This document shows, piece after piece, positions 1 through 9,321 of a stretch of 64,000 bases of DNA. The DNA is from Bradyrhizobium vignae. Its GTDB lineage: Bacteria > Pseudomonadota > Alphaproteobacteria > Rhizobiales > Xanthobacteraceae. Each line of letters opens with the position of its first letter. Position 1 is the stretch's first letter. The position numbers and the translations under genes were made by a program. The DNA is taken from assembly GCF_004114425.1 (NCBI RefSeq), contig NZ_RDQF01000001.1, positions 248,001 to 312,000 of the forward strand. Direction: 5' to 3'. Below the pieces are notes generated by a model, which was not told the origin of the DNA, did no database searches, and saw only the letters and a program-made list of their open reading frames with translations.

Positions 1-6
1 CCTCTT

Positions 7-29
7 CACCTCTCCCGATGGGAGAGGTG
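7..29. repeat. Palindromic repeat, family D (CACCTCTCCC stem)
   Basis: Two perfect 10-base arms (CACCTCTCCC and its complement) flank GAT. The same core recurs with 13-base arms at 25570-25598 and in degenerate form near 1170, 1743 and 43741, so it is a dispersed intergenic element rather than a trpS-specific signal. Confidence 0.7.
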
Positions 30-95
30 GAATTGCCCTTGACGGGGGAGCGCCGCTGTTGGAAACGACGGCCGTGTCTTCCAGGAAAGCTGACC

Positions 96-1148
96 ATGCC
101 ATTCGTTGAACGGGTCTTTTCGGGCGTCCAGCCGACGGGCAATCTGCATCTCGGCAATTATCTCGGCGCGATCGTCAACTTCGTGAAGATGCAGGAAACC
201 CACAACTGCATCTATTGCGTCGTCGACATGCACGCGATCACGCAAGGCGTCGAGGTCTGGGGCGGACCGGCCGAGCTCACGCGCAACACCCGCGAGGTCA
301 CAGCGGCGTTCATCGCGGCCGGCATCGATCCCAAGAAGCACATCGTGTTCAACCAGAGCCAGGTCTCGGGCCATGCCGAGCTCGCCTGGATCTTCAACTG
401 CGTCGCGCGCATGGGCTGGCTCGGCCGCATGACCCAGTTCAAGGAGAAGGCCGGCAAGGATCGCGAGAATGCCTCCGTCGGGCTGTTCGATTATCCCGTG
501 CTGATGGCGGCCGACATCCTGCTGTATCGCGCGACCCACGTTCCGGTCGGCGAGGACCAGAAGCAGCATCTCGAGCTCTCGCGCGATATCGCGCAGAAGT
601 TCAACAACGATTTCGGCGATTCCATTCGCGCGCAGGGACACAGTGACGGCCTGTTCTTCCCGCTGCCGGAACCGTTGATCACGGGCCCGGCGACGCGCGT
701 GATGAGCCTGCGCGACGGCACCAAGAAGATGTCCAAGTCGGATGCCTCGGACAATTCGCGCATCAACTTGACTGACGATGCCGACACCATCGCGCAGAAG
801 ATCCGCAAGGCGAAGACCGATCCGGAGCCGCTGCCGACGGAGGAAAAGGGCCTGGAAGCGCGCCCCGAAGCCGACAATCTCGTCGGCATCTTCGCCGCGC
901 TCTCCGGCCGTTCCAAGGCCGACGTGCTCAGGGATTTCGGCGGCGGCCAGTTCTCCAGCTTCAAGAACGCGCTGGCGGAGCTGTGCGTCACCAAGCTCGC
1001 GCCGATCGCCGGCGAGATGAAGCGCCTCGTCGCCGACCCCGGCCATATCGACGCGATTCTGAACGAGGGGTCCGACCGTGCGCGCGCGATCGCCGACGAG
1101 ACGATGAAGCTCTCCAAGGACATCGTCGGCTTCATCCGCCGGCGCTAG
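96..1148 (+). CDS. trpS: Tryptophanyl-tRNA synthetase
   Basis: Class I aminoacyl-tRNA synthetase that charges tRNA-Trp with tryptophan in the cytoplasm. The HIGH-type signature is HLGN at residues 18-21 and the second ATP-binding signature is KMSKS at residues 211-215. The length of 350 residues is normal for bacterial TrpRS. I chose the ATG at 96 because it is preceded by AGGAAAG and because the protein then begins with [15 protein letters not shown], the usual start; a further in-frame start at 18 lies inside the upstream palindrome and would add an unrelated basic leader. A universal-stress gene follows 82 bp downstream. Confidence 0.97.
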   Translation: MPFVERVFSGVQPTGNLHLGNYLGAIVNFVKMQETHNCIYCVVDMHAITQGVEVWGGPAELTRNTREVTAAFIAAGIDPKKHIVFNQSQVSGHAELAWIFNCVARMGWLGRMTQFKEKAGKDRENASVGLFDYPVLMAADILLYRATHVPVGEDQKQHLELSRDIAQKFNNDFGDSIRAQGHSDGLFFPLPEPLITGPATRVMSLRDGTKKMSKSDASDNSRINLTDDADTIAQKIRKAKTDPEPLPTEEKGLEARPEADNLVGIFAALSGRSKADVLRDFGGGQFSSFKNALAELCVTKLAPIAGEMKRLVADPGHIDAILNEGSDRARAIADETMKLSKDIVGFIRRR

Positions 1149-1230
1149 GCGCCGAGGTGCCGGCCGCGTCTCCTCTCCCCAAGCGGGAGGGAGTGTGGCA
1201 GCATGCGGCGATGCGCACGCCGGGACATGC

Positions 1231-1725
1231 ATGACCAGCAAGCGACTTTGCTACGAGCCGGGTCACAAGCCCAAATGCCTCGTCGTCGTCGACGACAGCG
1301 CCGAATGGGATCGCGCGGTCTATTACGCCAGCCGCTGGGCGATCCGCGCCGGCGGCGGAGTGGTGATGCTGCGCATCATCGAGCCCGAACCGCAGAGCCA
1401 GGAATGGCTGGGGGTCGCCGATATCATGCGCGCCGAGGCGCAGGAGGCAGCGGAGGCCGCGCTCGACCGTGCCGCCGGGAGAGCCAACGGCATCGCCGCG
1501 ATCACGCCGGAACGGGTGATTCGGGAAGGCGCCGCGATGGAACAACTGCTCGCGGTGATCGATGAGGATCCTGACATCGCCGTGCTGGTGCTGGCCGCCA
1601 ATCCCGGCGCCGAGGGTCCCGGACCTCTGGTCACGCTGCTCGCGCATGAGCTGGGCACGTTTCCCGTGCCGGTGACGATCATCTCGGGCGCGCTAAGCGA
1701 CCAAAGCGTGGATTCGCTGTCGTAG
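1231..1725 (+). CDS. UspA-family universal stress protein
   Basis: A 164-residue single Usp domain. The beta1 strand with the nucleotide-contacting Asp is visible in CLVVVDDSAEWDRAVYYA, and the C-terminal VLVLAANPGAEGPGPLV replaces the usual ATP-binding G-x2-G-x9-G(S/T), so nucleotide binding is uncertain. Family role: cytoplasmic stress-related protein of poorly defined biochemistry. I chose ATG 1231 over an earlier start at 1195, which would sit in a palindromic intergenic sequence. It lies between trpS and an Fe-S scaffold gene on the same strand; co-transcription cannot be judged. Confidence 0.85.
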   Translation: MTSKRLCYEPGHKPKCLVVVDDSAEWDRAVYYASRWAIRAGGGVVMLRIIEPEPQSQEWLGVADIMRAEAQEAAEAALDRAAGRANGIAAITPERVIREGAAMEQLLAVIDEDPDIAVLVLAANPGAEGPGPLVTLLAHELGTFPVPVTIISGALSDQSVDSLS

Positions 1726-1906
1726 CCGGTGTGCGCCTTTCGCCTCTCCCCGCAAGCGGGTGCCAGCGGCGAGAAGGGAAGGAGAACCTAACCTACTGAT
1801 CTAATAAGGAAATGCACTCCAACCCCCTTGATCGTGCGTTCGCCGTCGCCATCTGCTAGGGATGGAGCACGCGCCGGCCTTGAACCGGCGACGTCTGGAG
1901 AAAACC

Positions 1907-2476
1907 ATGTTCATTCAAACCGAAGCCACCCCCAATCCCGCCACGCTGAAATTCATTCCCGGCCGCGTCGTGGTCGAGGGCACCCCGGTGGAGTTTTCGA
2001 GCCGCGAAGCCGCCGGCCGTTCGCCGCTCGCCGAAAAGCTGTTCGACGTACCCGGCGTCACCGGCGTGTTCTACGGATCGGACTTCATCACCGTGACCAA
2101 GGCGAGCGGTGAATGGCAGCAGCTCAAGCCCGCGATCCTGGGTGCCATCATGGAGCACTACATGTCCGGTGGGCCGCTGCTTGCCGACGGCACGGCCACG
2201 AGCGACGTCGATCTCGACGACGAGGACGAGTTCTTCGACGAGGCCGACGCCGAGACGGTCGACATGATCAAGGACCTGATCGAGACCCGGGTGCGGCCGG
2301 CGGTCGCCAATGACGGCGGCGACATCACCTTCCGCGGCTTCAAGGACGGCATCGTCTATCTCAACATGAAGGGCGCCTGCTCCGGCTGCCCATCATCGAC
2401 CGCGACGCTCCAGCACGGCATCCAGAACCTGCTCAAGCACTTCGTGCCCGACGTGGTCGAAGTCCGGCCGATGTGA
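1907..2476 (+). CDS. Nfu-type iron-sulfur cluster scaffold protein (NifU C-terminal domain)
   Basis: A 189-residue protein with an N-terminal Nfu_N domain (about residues 1-88, beginning MFIQTEATPNPATLKF) followed by an acidic linker and the NifU-like C-terminal domain. The cluster-binding C-x2-C is GACSGCPSS, Cys158 and Cys161. Family role: accepts and delivers [4Fe-4S] or [2Fe-2S] clusters to apoproteins. The domain order matches the mitochondrial NFU1/alphaproteobacterial Nfu type rather than E. coli NfuA, which has a degenerate A-type N-domain. The ATG at 1907 follows GGAGAAAACC. Its neighbours on both sides are unrelated in pathway. Confidence 0.93.
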   Translation: MFIQTEATPNPATLKFIPGRVVVEGTPVEFSSREAAGRSPLAEKLFDVPGVTGVFYGSDFITVTKASGEWQQLKPAILGAIMEHYMSGGPLLADGTATSDVDLDDEDEFFDEADAETVDMIKDLIETRVRPAVANDGGDITFRGFKDGIVYLNMKGACSGCPSSTATLQHGIQNLLKHFVPDVVEVRPM

Positions 2477-2505
2477 ATTGCGCGGTCTGCGCACCGATTT
2501 TTCTC

Positions 2506-2588
2506 CGTCATGCCCGGGCTTGTCCCGGGCATCCACGTTTTTGAGGCTGCAAAGTCGTGGATGGCCGGGTCAAGCCCGGCCATGACGG
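2506..2588. repeat. Palindromic repeat, family A (GTCATGCCCGGGCTTGTCCCGGGC)
   Basis: Two complex arms, CGTCATGCCCGGGCTTGT... and ...AAGCCCGGCCATGACG, enclose a short unique centre with CCACG/CGTGGATGG. Near-identical copies lie at 13537-13625, 30782-30868 and, in part, 33549-33574 and 21028-21115. All are intergenic and all can form long hairpins, like REP/BIME units. Confidence 0.85.
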
Positions 2589-2633
2589 CAAGAAGCTTGG
2601 GCATCATCCGATCGGCAATGCTATGATCAGGCC

Positions 2634-3326
2634 ATGCTGATCCTTGCCATCGATACTGCGCTGGAAGCGTGCGCGGCCGCCGTGCTCGACACCGAGGCCG
2701 GCCAGCTGCTCGCTCAGGAATCGCTGCTCATGAAGCGCGGCCATGCCGAGGCGCTGATGCCGGTGATCGCGCGCGTAATGCAATCCGCCGATCTCGCTTT
2801 CACCTCGATCGACCGCATCGCGGTCACCGTCGGCCCCGGCAGCTTCACCGGCTTGCGCGTCGGCATTTCCGCGGCGCGCGGCCTTGCGCTCGCAGCCGGC
2901 AAGGCGGCCGTGGGGTTGACGACATTGTCGGCCTATGCGGCCGCCGTCGTCTGCCAGCGCAAGTCGGCACCCGTGATCTCTGCAATCGATGCACGGCACG
3001 ATCACGTCTATTTCCAGATCGTCGCCGGCGACGGCAGCCAGCTGGTACGGCCGGGCGTCGCGTCCATCGACGAGGCGATCGCGGCCTCGCAATTCGGTGC
3101 GCCGCATCTGGTCGGCAATGCCGCCAAGATCCTCGCCGATCGCTGGCCGAAGGATGGACCGCAACCTGTTGCGGTCGACGCGCAGCCCGCGCCCGACATC
3201 GGCTGGGTCGCATGGCTCGGAGCCGCAGCCGATCCCGAGACGAACCCGGCGCGGCCGTTCTATCTGAAGGCGCCCGACGCAAAGCCCGCCGCAACTCCGC
3301 CGCTCGCCCAAGCCGCGAGCTCGTGA
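2634..3326 (+). CDS. tsaB: tRNA threonylcarbamoyladenosine biosynthesis protein TsaB
   Basis: A 230-residue ASKHA-fold protein that partners TsaD in the complex making t6A37 in ANN-decoding tRNAs. The start MLILAIDTALEACAAAVLD and the GPGSFTGLRVGISAARGLA signature are diagnostic of TsaB. It overlaps the following rimI by one base, the TsaB-RimI pairing seen across proteobacteria. The complex's ATPase partner TsaE is encoded in this window at 46510. Confidence 0.96.
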   Translation: MLILAIDTALEACAAAVLDTEAGQLLAQESLLMKRGHAEALMPVIARVMQSADLAFTSIDRIAVTVGPGSFTGLRVGISAARGLALAAGKAAVGLTTLSAYAAAVVCQRKSAPVISAIDARHDHVYFQIVAGDGSQLVRPGVASIDEAIAASQFGAPHLVGNAAKILADRWPKDGPQPVAVDAQPAPDIGWVAWLGAAADPETNPARPFYLKAPDAKPAATPPLAQAASS

Positions 3327-3808
3327 TGAGATGGCTGTCGGAATGGTGGCGCGGCGGCACGGCCGCCGTCGAGCCGGCTTCCATGCACGATGCCGCACGG
3401 CTGGCGCAGCTGCACGGCGCCTCCTTCGCGCGCGGCTGGGGCGAAGGCGAGTTCGAGAGCATGATCAGCGAGCGCAACACGCTGGTGCATCGCTTGCGTC
3501 TCGGCCGCAAGACGATCGGCTTTGCGGTGTCGCGGACCGGCGCGGACGAAGCGGAAATCCTCTCGATTGCGGTGGACGGGGCCTATCGCGGCCGCGGTCT
3601 CTCCCGCACGCTGCTGATGACCCATCTCGGCCACCTCGCCGGGCGCGGCGTGCGCACAATATTTCTCGAAGTCGAGGAAAATAACCAGCCGGCGCGGCGG
3701 CTCTACGCCGGATGCGGATTCGTGGTGGTCGGACGCCGCGATCGCTACTATAAGCAGCCTGACGGGGAACAATTGAACGCCCTTCTGATGCGACGTGACT
3801 TGTCGTAA
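3326..3808 (+). CDS. rimI: Ribosomal-protein-alanine N-acetyltransferase RimI (GNAT)
   Basis: A 160-residue GNAT acetyltransferase; RimI acetylates the N-terminal alanine of ribosomal protein S18 using acetyl-CoA. Motif A is visible in VDGAYRGRGLSRTLLM and motif B in EENNQPARRLYAGCGFVVVGRRDRYY, both typical of RimI. The ATG at 3326 overlaps the tsaB stop (TGATG), giving translational coupling. An N-terminal stretch of about 20 residues (MRWLSEWWRGGTAAVEPAS) precedes the GNAT core, slightly longer than in E. coli. Confidence 0.92.
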   Translation: MRWLSEWWRGGTAAVEPASMHDAARLAQLHGASFARGWGEGEFESMISERNTLVHRLRLGRKTIGFAVSRTGADEAEILSIAVDGAYRGRGLSRTLLMTHLGHLAGRGVRTIFLEVEENNQPARRLYAGCGFVVVGRRDRYYKQPDGEQLNALLMRRDLS

Positions 3809-3845
3809 CATTGGTGACAGAAAGCCCCGCCAGGCAGACAACGCT

Positions 3846-4301
3846 ATGACCACACTGAAATCCTCCTCTGCATCCAAGGCGTCCGATATCGAGTCGCGCT
3901 GTGCCGCCACGGGTATGCGCATGACCGAGCAACGCCGCGTCATCGCCCGCGTGCTCGCGGAAGCGATCGATCATCCCGATGTCGAGGAACTGTACCGGCG
4001 CTGCGTTGCGGTCGACGACAAGATCTCGATCTCGACCGTCTATCGCACCGTGAAACTGTTCGAGGATGCCGGCATCATCGAGCGTCACGATTTCCGCGAG
4101 GGCCGCGCGCGCTACGAGCAGATGCGCGACAGCCATCACGACCATCTCATCAATCTGCGCGACGGCAAGGTGATCGAGTTCACCTCCGACGAGATCGAGA
4201 AGCTTCAGGCGGAGATCGCCCGCAAGCTCGGCTACAAGCTCGTCGATCACCGGCTCGAGCTCTATTGCGTCCCGCTCGACGACGACAAGCCGACGAATTG
4301 A
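3846..4301 (+). CDS. fur: Ferric uptake regulator Fur
   Basis: A 151-residue Fur-family repressor. The winged-helix is at about residues 20-85 (GMRMTEQRRVIARVL, ISISTVYRTVKLFEDAG) and the metal/dimer domain begins at HHDH (His97, His98, His100). There are no Cys-x2-Cys zinc ligands, as I recall for rhizobial Fur. In Bradyrhizobium, Fur represses irr when iron is present; irr and its promoter are in this window (33035). The start at 3846 gives the canonical N-terminus; the longer in-frame start at 3795 overlaps rimI. The HAD gene starts 4 bp after the stop. Confidence 0.95.
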   Translation: MTTLKSSSASKASDIESRCAATGMRMTEQRRVIARVLAEAIDHPDVEELYRRCVAVDDKISISTVYRTVKLFEDAGIIERHDFREGRARYEQMRDSHHDHLINLRDGKVIEFTSDEIEKLQAEIARKLGYKLVDHRLELYCVPLDDDKPTN

Positions 4302-4305
4302 ATTC

Positions 4306-4986
4306 GTGCCCATCGACCTCATCATCTTCGACTGCGACGGCGTGCTCGTGGACAGCGAGGTGATCTCCTGTCGCGCGCATGCGGATGTGCTGACGCGCCA
4401 CGGCTACCCGATCACATCGGATCAGGTGTTCGAGCGCTTTCTCGGCCGCTCGACGCGCCAGGCCAATCTCGAGATCGAGACCGAACTCGGCCGCAAGCTG
4501 CCCGAGGCCTATCACGGCGATCTTCAGGACGAGCTGTTCCGCTCGTTCGAGGCCGACCTCGAAGCGATCCGCGGCATCCATGATGTGCTCGATGTCGTCA
4601 CCCAGCGCGTCTGCGTCGCCTCGAGCGGCTCGCATGAGCGCATGCGCGTGAGCCTGGGAAGCACCGGTCTCTACGAACGCCTGGCGCCGAATATCTTCTC
4701 GGCCTCGCAGGTGAAGAACGGCAAGCCGGCGCCGGACCTGTTCCTGTTCGCGGCGAGCGAAATGGGCGTGCCGCCCGAGCGCTGCGTCGTGATCGAGGAC
4801 AGTCTGGCCGGCATCGCCGGCGCCCGGGCGGCCGGCATGACCGTATTCGGCTTCTACGGGGGCAGCCATTGCCGCGACGGCTACGCCGAGACGTTGCGCG
4901 AGGCCGGCGCCGACCTGCTCTTTGCCGACATGCACCAGCTGCCGGAGCTGGTCCGGCGGGTCGAGACGGACGTCCTGGCGGGCTGA
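4306..4986 (+). CDS. HAD-superfamily (subfamily IA) hydrolase
   Basis: A 226-residue haloacid-dehalogenase-like phosphatase. The nucleophile motif is FDCDGVLVDSE (Asp9, Asp11), motif II is in CVASSGSHERM, motif III Lys is in NGKPAPDLFL and motif IV is VVIEDSLAGI. The N-terminal cap and overall pattern resemble beta-phosphoglucomutase/GPH-type sugar-phosphate phosphatases, but the substrate cannot be read from sequence. It begins with GTG only 4 bp after fur, so it is probably co-transcribed with fur. Confidence 0.9.
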   Translation: MPIDLIIFDCDGVLVDSEVISCRAHADVLTRHGYPITSDQVFERFLGRSTRQANLEIETELGRKLPEAYHGDLQDELFRSFEADLEAIRGIHDVLDVVTQRVCVASSGSHERMRVSLGSTGLYERLAPNIFSASQVKNGKPAPDLFLFAASEMGVPPERCVVIEDSLAGIAGARAAGMTVFGFYGGSHCRDGYAETLREAGADLLFADMHQLPELVRRVETDVLAG

Positions 4987-5001
4987 TTGTTGTCGTCTTG
5001 C

Positions 5002-5098
5002 CGTCATTCCGGGGCACGCGCGACGCGCGTGAACCCGGAATCCGGAGGTTTTGGCGCGGGATTCCGGGTTCGCGACTGTGCTGCGCCCCGGAATGACG
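5002..5098. repeat. Palindromic repeat, family B (CGTCATTCCGGGGC...GCCCCGGAATGACG)
   Basis: The two ends are exact reverse complements (CGTCATTCCGGGGC and GCCCCGGAATGACG), with an inner inverted pair around AACCCGGAATCC. A shorter relative is at 33587-33628. It fills the HAD-miaB gap. Confidence 0.8.
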
Positions 5099-5178
5099 AC
5101 CTAAAGGCCCGCATTCGCTGGATTTCCGCCTCTCCAGCCTATATCTGAGGGCCGTCCTCCACCTCAATTTCGGGTTCC

Positions 5179-6573
5179 ATGTCGCCGCCGCGCAAGCTGC
5201 ACATCAAATCATATGGATGCCAGATGAACGTCTACGATGCCCAGCGCATGGTGGATACGCTGGCGCCGGAAGGATTCGTGGAGACGGCGAGCGCAGAGGA
5301 TGCCGACCTCGTCATCCTCAACACCTGCCATATCCGCGAGAAGGCCTCGGAAAAAGTCTATTCCGAGCTCGGCCGGCTGCGCCTCGCCAAGGACGAGGCC
5401 GCGCGTGGGGGCCGGACGATGCAGATCGCGGTCGCGGGCTGCGTGGCGCAGGCCGAGGGCGAGGAGATCGTGCGCCGGGCGCCTGTCGTCGACGTCGTGG
5501 TGGGACCGCAGAGCTACCATCATCTGCCGGAGCTCTTGAAGCGCGCCGGCGACGAGGGCCGTGCGATCGAGACCGAGTTTCCCGCGGCCGACAAGTTCGG
5601 CTTCCTGGCCCAGCCGAAGCCCGATGCGATCCGCGCGCGCGGCATTTCCGCCTTCGTCACGGTGCAGGAAGGCTGCGACAAGTTCTGCACCTTCTGCGTC
5701 GTGCCCTACACGCGCGGCGCGGAAGTCTCCCGCCCCGTAGCGAAGATCGTCGAGGACGTGAAGCGGCTCGCCGACAACGGCGTGCGCGAGCTCACCTTGA
5801 TCGGGCAGAACGTCAACGCCTATCACGGCGAAGGGCCGGACGGGAAAATCTGGCCGCTCGGCCGGTTGCTCGAACATCTGGCGGCGATTCCCGGCATCGC
5901 GCGGCTGCGCTATTCGACCAGCCATCCCCGCGACGTCGACGACAGCCTGATTGCGGCCCATCGCGATCTCGGTGCCCTGATGCCGTTCGTGCACCTGCCG
6001 GTGCAATCGGGCTCGGACCGGATTCTGGCAGCCATGAACCGCAAACATACCGCCGATGATTACCGCCGCGTCATCGACCGTTTCCGCAGTGCACGCCAAG
6101 ACATTGCTTTTTCATCGGATTTCATCGTCGGCTTCCCTGGCGAGAGCGAGCAAGATTTTCGCGCCACTCTCGCGCTTGTCACGCAAATCGGCTACGCTGC
6201 GGCCTATTCGTTCAAATACTCCGCCCGGCCGGGAACGCCGGCCGCGGACATGCAGGAGACGGTGTCCCCCGCCGAGATGGACCAGCGATTGGAGCGGCTC
6301 CAGGAACTGATCGACAGCCAGCAATCGGCCTTCAACAAGGCCGCGATTGGCTCAACGGTCGACGTGCTGTTCGAGCGTCCGGCGCGCAAGGAAGGCCAGA
6401 TCGTGGGCCGCACCGCCTACCTGCAGCCCGCCCATGTGATGGCATCAATCGACATCATCGGACAAATCCTGCCGGTGCGGATCGACAGCCTCGAGCGCTA
6501 CAGCTTTCTCGGTGAGCTCATGACGCCGCATGGCGCGCGCGAGCCCGCTTTATCGCAAGCCACTGGAGCCTGA
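5179..6573 (+). CDS. miaB: tRNA-2-methylthio-N6-dimethylallyladenosine synthase MiaB
   Basis: A 464-residue radical-SAM methylthiotransferase that converts i6A37 to ms2i6A37 in tRNA. The UPF0004 domain carries the auxiliary-cluster cysteines Cys14, Cys50 and Cys88. The radical-SAM cluster is [10 protein letters not shown] (Cys166, Cys170, Cys173), followed by a C-terminal TRAM domain at about residues 375-440. It heads the miaB-PhoH-ybeY-corC-lnt series found in many proteobacteria; the PhoH gene begins inside its last 44 bases. Confidence 0.97.
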   Translation: MSPPRKLHIKSYGCQMNVYDAQRMVDTLAPEGFVETASAEDADLVILNTCHIREKASEKVYSELGRLRLAKDEAARGGRTMQIAVAGCVAQAEGEEIVRRAPVVDVVVGPQSYHHLPELLKRAGDEGRAIETEFPAADKFGFLAQPKPDAIRARGISAFVTVQEGCDKFCTFCVVPYTRGAEVSRPVAKIVEDVKRLADNGVRELTLIGQNVNAYHGEGPDGKIWPLGRLLEHLAAIPGIARLRYSTSHPRDVDDSLIAAHRDLGALMPFVHLPVQSGSDRILAAMNRKHTADDYRRVIDRFRSARQDIAFSSDFIVGFPGESEQDFRATLALVTQIGYAAAYSFKYSARPGTPAADMQETVSPAEMDQRLERLQELIDSQQSAFNKAAIGSTVDVLFERPARKEGQIVGRTAYLQPAHVMASIDIIGQILPVRIDSLERYSFLGELMTPHGAREPALSQATGA

Positions 6574-7633
6574 ACCCTTGCCAAAAAGCGCATCGGATTC
6601 GTCTTCGTTCGCTCCCAGCCGCAAATTTGACCGCGACATGCAAGTTCCGCCCGAAACCCAGGTCGTCATCGATTTCGACGACAACCGCGCCGCTTCCGCG
6701 CTGGTCGGCCCGTACGGCCAGCATCTGGCGCAGATCGAGCGGCGGCTGGGCGTGATCGTCGATTCCAAGGGCAACCACATCACCATCGGCGGCACCCGCG
6801 ACGGCTGCGACGCCGCGCGCCGCGTGCTGGAGATGCTCTACACGCAAGCGGTGAAGGGGCAAGATCTCGACCAGGGCGAGGTCGAAGGCGCAATCCGCGC
6901 CGTGATCGCGCAGGGCTCACTGTTCGAGTTCGACGCCAAATCGGCCAAATCGACGTTCGACAGCATCAATCTGCGCAAACGGCCGGTGCGTGCGCGCACG
7001 GCTGCACAGGACTCCTATATCCGCGCGCTGAAGCGGCACGAGCTGGTGTTCGGCATTGGTCCCGCCGGCACCGGCAAGACCTGGCTCGCCGTCGCCCATG
7101 CCGCGCAGTTGTTCGAGCGCAAGGAGGTCGATCGCATCATCCTGTCGCGTCCGGCGGTGGAAGCCGGCGAGCGGCTCGGCTTCCTGCCCGGCGATCTCCG
7201 CGAGAAGGTCGATCCTTATCTGCGGCCGATCTATGATGCGCTCTACGATCTCATGGATGCACGCATCGTCGAGCGCGCGCTGCAGACCGGCGAGATCGAG
7301 ATCGCGCCGCTCGCTTTCATGCGCGGCCGCACGCTGACCAATGCCGCCATCATCCTGGACGAGGCCCAGAACACCACGTCGATGCAGATGAAGATGTTCC
7401 TGACGCGTCTCGGCGAGAACAGCCGCATGATCGTGACAGGCGATCCCTCGCAGATCGACCTGCCCAACGGCCAGACCTCGGGCCTGGCCGAGGCGACCCG
7501 CCTCTTGAACGGCGTCGAGGGAATTGCCCAGGTTCATTTCAAGGCCGAGGACGTGATCCGCCACGAACTGGTGGCGCGGATCGTCGCCGCCTACGAAGGG
7601 CCGCCGCAGCGGCCGGCCAGCGGTCAATCCTGA
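6530..7633 (+). CDS. PhoH-family ATPase (YbeZ type)
   Basis: A 367-residue protein with an N-terminal KH-like segment ([20 protein letters not shown]) and a PhoH P-loop ATPase domain; Walker A is GPAGTGKT at residues 177-184, and the Walker B region is AIILDEAQN. YbeZ works with the endonuclease YbeY, encoded next. The ATG at 6530 overlaps miaB by 44 bases; a TTG at 6578, just after the miaB stop, is an alternative start that would remove 16 residues. The role in 16S rRNA maturation or ribosome quality control is family knowledge. Confidence 0.92.
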   Translation: MARASPLYRKPLEPEPLPKSASDSSSFAPSRKFDRDMQVPPETQVVIDFDDNRAASALVGPYGQHLAQIERRLGVIVDSKGNHITIGGTRDGCDAARRVLEMLYTQAVKGQDLDQGEVEGAIRAVIAQGSLFEFDAKSAKSTFDSINLRKRPVRARTAAQDSYIRALKRHELVFGIGPAGTGKTWLAVAHAAQLFERKEVDRIILSRPAVEAGERLGFLPGDLREKVDPYLRPIYDALYDLMDARIVERALQTGEIEIAPLAFMRGRTLTNAAIILDEAQNTTSMQMKMFLTRLGENSRMIVTGDPSQIDLPNGQTSGLAEATRLLNGVEGIAQVHFKAEDVIRHELVARIVAAYEGPPQRPASGQS

Positions 7634-7691
7634 CGAGGCAACACCGGACCCAAAGGGCGCGAACACGGCGCCTTTCGTCCCAGACAGCACA

Positions 7692-8201
7692 ATGTCCCAT
7701 CCCAATCTTCCCATGACCGAGGTCCTCGTCGTCGCCGATTGCTGGCAGCGCGAGCCTGATTCCGAAGCGGTGATCCAGCGCGCCGTGGCGGCCGCCGCCG
7801 AGAGCGTCGAAGACGACGTTGCCGACGCCGAAGTGGCTGTGATGCTGACCGATGACGCCGGCATCCGTGCCCTCAACAGCAACTGGCGCGGTATCGACAA
7901 GCCCACCAACGTGCTCTCGTTCCCCGCGCTCCAGCCGGAAGGCGAATGGAAACCGGGCGATGCGCCGCGCATGCTCGGCGACATCGCCATCGCCTATGAG
8001 ACCACGCGGCGCGAGGCGGACGAGGAAGAAAAGCCGTTCGACCATCATTTGAGCCATCTCGCCGTGCATGGATTCCTGCACCTGATCGGTTACGACCATG
8101 AGAACGACGGCGACGCCGAGGAGATGGAAGCGCTCGAACGTGAGATCCTAGCTCATCTCGGCATACCCGATCCCTATGCAGACCGCCCGGGGACGCATTG
8201 A
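7692..8201 (+). CDS. ybeY: Endoribonuclease YbeY (rRNA maturation)
   Basis: A 169-residue metal-dependent single-strand endoribonuclease involved in 16S rRNA 3' end processing. The zinc ligands H-x3-H-x5-H are in HGFLHLIGYDH, His126, His130 and His136, and the substrate region NxxxRGIDxPTNVLSFP is present. It sits between its partner PhoH/YbeZ and a CorC-like gene, with one base separating it from the latter. Confidence 0.96.
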   Translation: MSHPNLPMTEVLVVADCWQREPDSEAVIQRAVAAAAESVEDDVADAEVAVMLTDDAGIRALNSNWRGIDKPTNVLSFPALQPEGEWKPGDAPRMLGDIAIAYETTRREADEEEKPFDHHLSHLAVHGFLHLIGYDHENDGDAEEMEALEREILAHLGIPDPYADRPGTH

Positions 8202-8202
8202 G

Positions 8203-9321
8203 ATGCCGGATTCCGATCCGATCCAAGACAATCCGCGCAACACCGCCAATTTGCCGGCCGTGGTGACGCAAGGCGAGGTGATGCGCCCGACGGCGGACAA
8301 CTGGCTGCTGCGCGCCATCCGGACGCTGTTCGGCTGGAAGGCGGGATCGGTCCGCGATGACCTGCAGGTCGTGCTGGACGCGACGACACCCGACGACACC
8401 GGCTTCTCGGCCGTCGAGCGCACCATGCTGCGCAACATCCTCGGCCTGCACGAGCGCCGTATCGCCGACGTCATGGTGCATCGCGCCGACATCGTCGCAG
8501 TGAAGCGCGACATCCCGCTCGGGGAATTGATGGACCGCTTCGAGAGCGCCGGCCATTCCCGCCTCGTGGTCTTCAACGAGACGCTCGACGATCCCGTCGG
8601 CATCGTCCACATCCGCGACCTGCTCGCTTTCATGACCGCACGCGCCCGCGTGCCGGAAGCCACCAAGACCAAGCGCAAGAAGCCGCTGCCGGCCGGGCTC
8701 GACTTGCGCACCGTCGATCTCGCGCTGCCGCTTCATGACGCGCACATCATCCGCAAGCTGCTCTACGTGCCGCCCTCGATGCGGGCGATCGACCTGCTCG
8801 CGCAGATGCAGGCCTCGCGCATCCATCTGGCGCTGGTGGTCGACGAATATGGCGGCAGCGACGGGCTGGTCTCGATCGAGGACATCGTCGAGCAGATCGT
8901 CGGCGAGATCGACGACGAGCACGACAGCGACGAGCCGCCTTCGATCGTGCGCCTGCCCGACAACGCCTTCATCGCCGATGCCCGCGCCAGCCTCGACGAC
9001 GTCCGCTCGGTGATCGGCGAAGACTTCGTCACCGGCGAGGCCGGCGAGGAGGTGGAGACGCTGGGCGGCTATCTCGTGAGCTTCGTCGGACGCCTGCCGG
9101 TGCGCGGCGAGGTGATCTCGGGTCCCGGCACCTACGAGGTCGAGGTGCTCGATGCCGATCCGCGCCGTGTCAAGCGGCTGCGCATCTCGACGCGGAAGGA
9201 GCGTCCGGCGCCGCGCACCCAGCGCGAGAGCCGGCGCCGTGAAGCCACGCCCGAGAGCGGACAACCGCCGGCCAGCGACACGCCCACGCCGCCCCCGAGC
9301 GACGGGGCCGGCCCGCAGTGA
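8203..9321 (+). CDS. CBS-domain CorC/HlyC-family protein
   Basis: A 372-residue cytoplasmic protein with a CBS pair (about residues 75-220; ADVMVHRADIVAV and ALVVDEYGGSDGLVSIEDI) and a C-terminal CorC_HlyC domain (about 235-315). It lacks the membrane DUF21 domain of full CNNM/CorB transporters, like E. coli CorC (YbeX), which is encoded in the same position between ybeY and lnt. The tail after residue 320 is Arg/Pro rich and low complexity. Linked by family to magnesium/cobalt resistance and ribosome maturation. Its stop overlaps the lnt start. Confidence 0.9.
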   Translation: MPDSDPIQDNPRNTANLPAVVTQGEVMRPTADNWLLRAIRTLFGWKAGSVRDDLQVVLDATTPDDTGFSAVERTMLRNILGLHERRIADVMVHRADIVAVKRDIPLGELMDRFESAGHSRLVVFNETLDDPVGIVHIRDLLAFMTARARVPEATKTKRKKPLPAGLDLRTVDLALPLHDAHIIRKLLYVPPSMRAIDLLAQMQASRIHLALVVDEYGGSDGLVSIEDIVEQIVGEIDDEHDSDEPPSIVRLPDNAFIADARASLDDVRSVIGEDFVTGEAGEEVETLGGYLVSFVGRLPVRGEVISGPGTYEVEVLDADPRRVKRLRISTRKERPAPRTQRESRRREATPESGQPPASDTPTPPPSDGAGPQ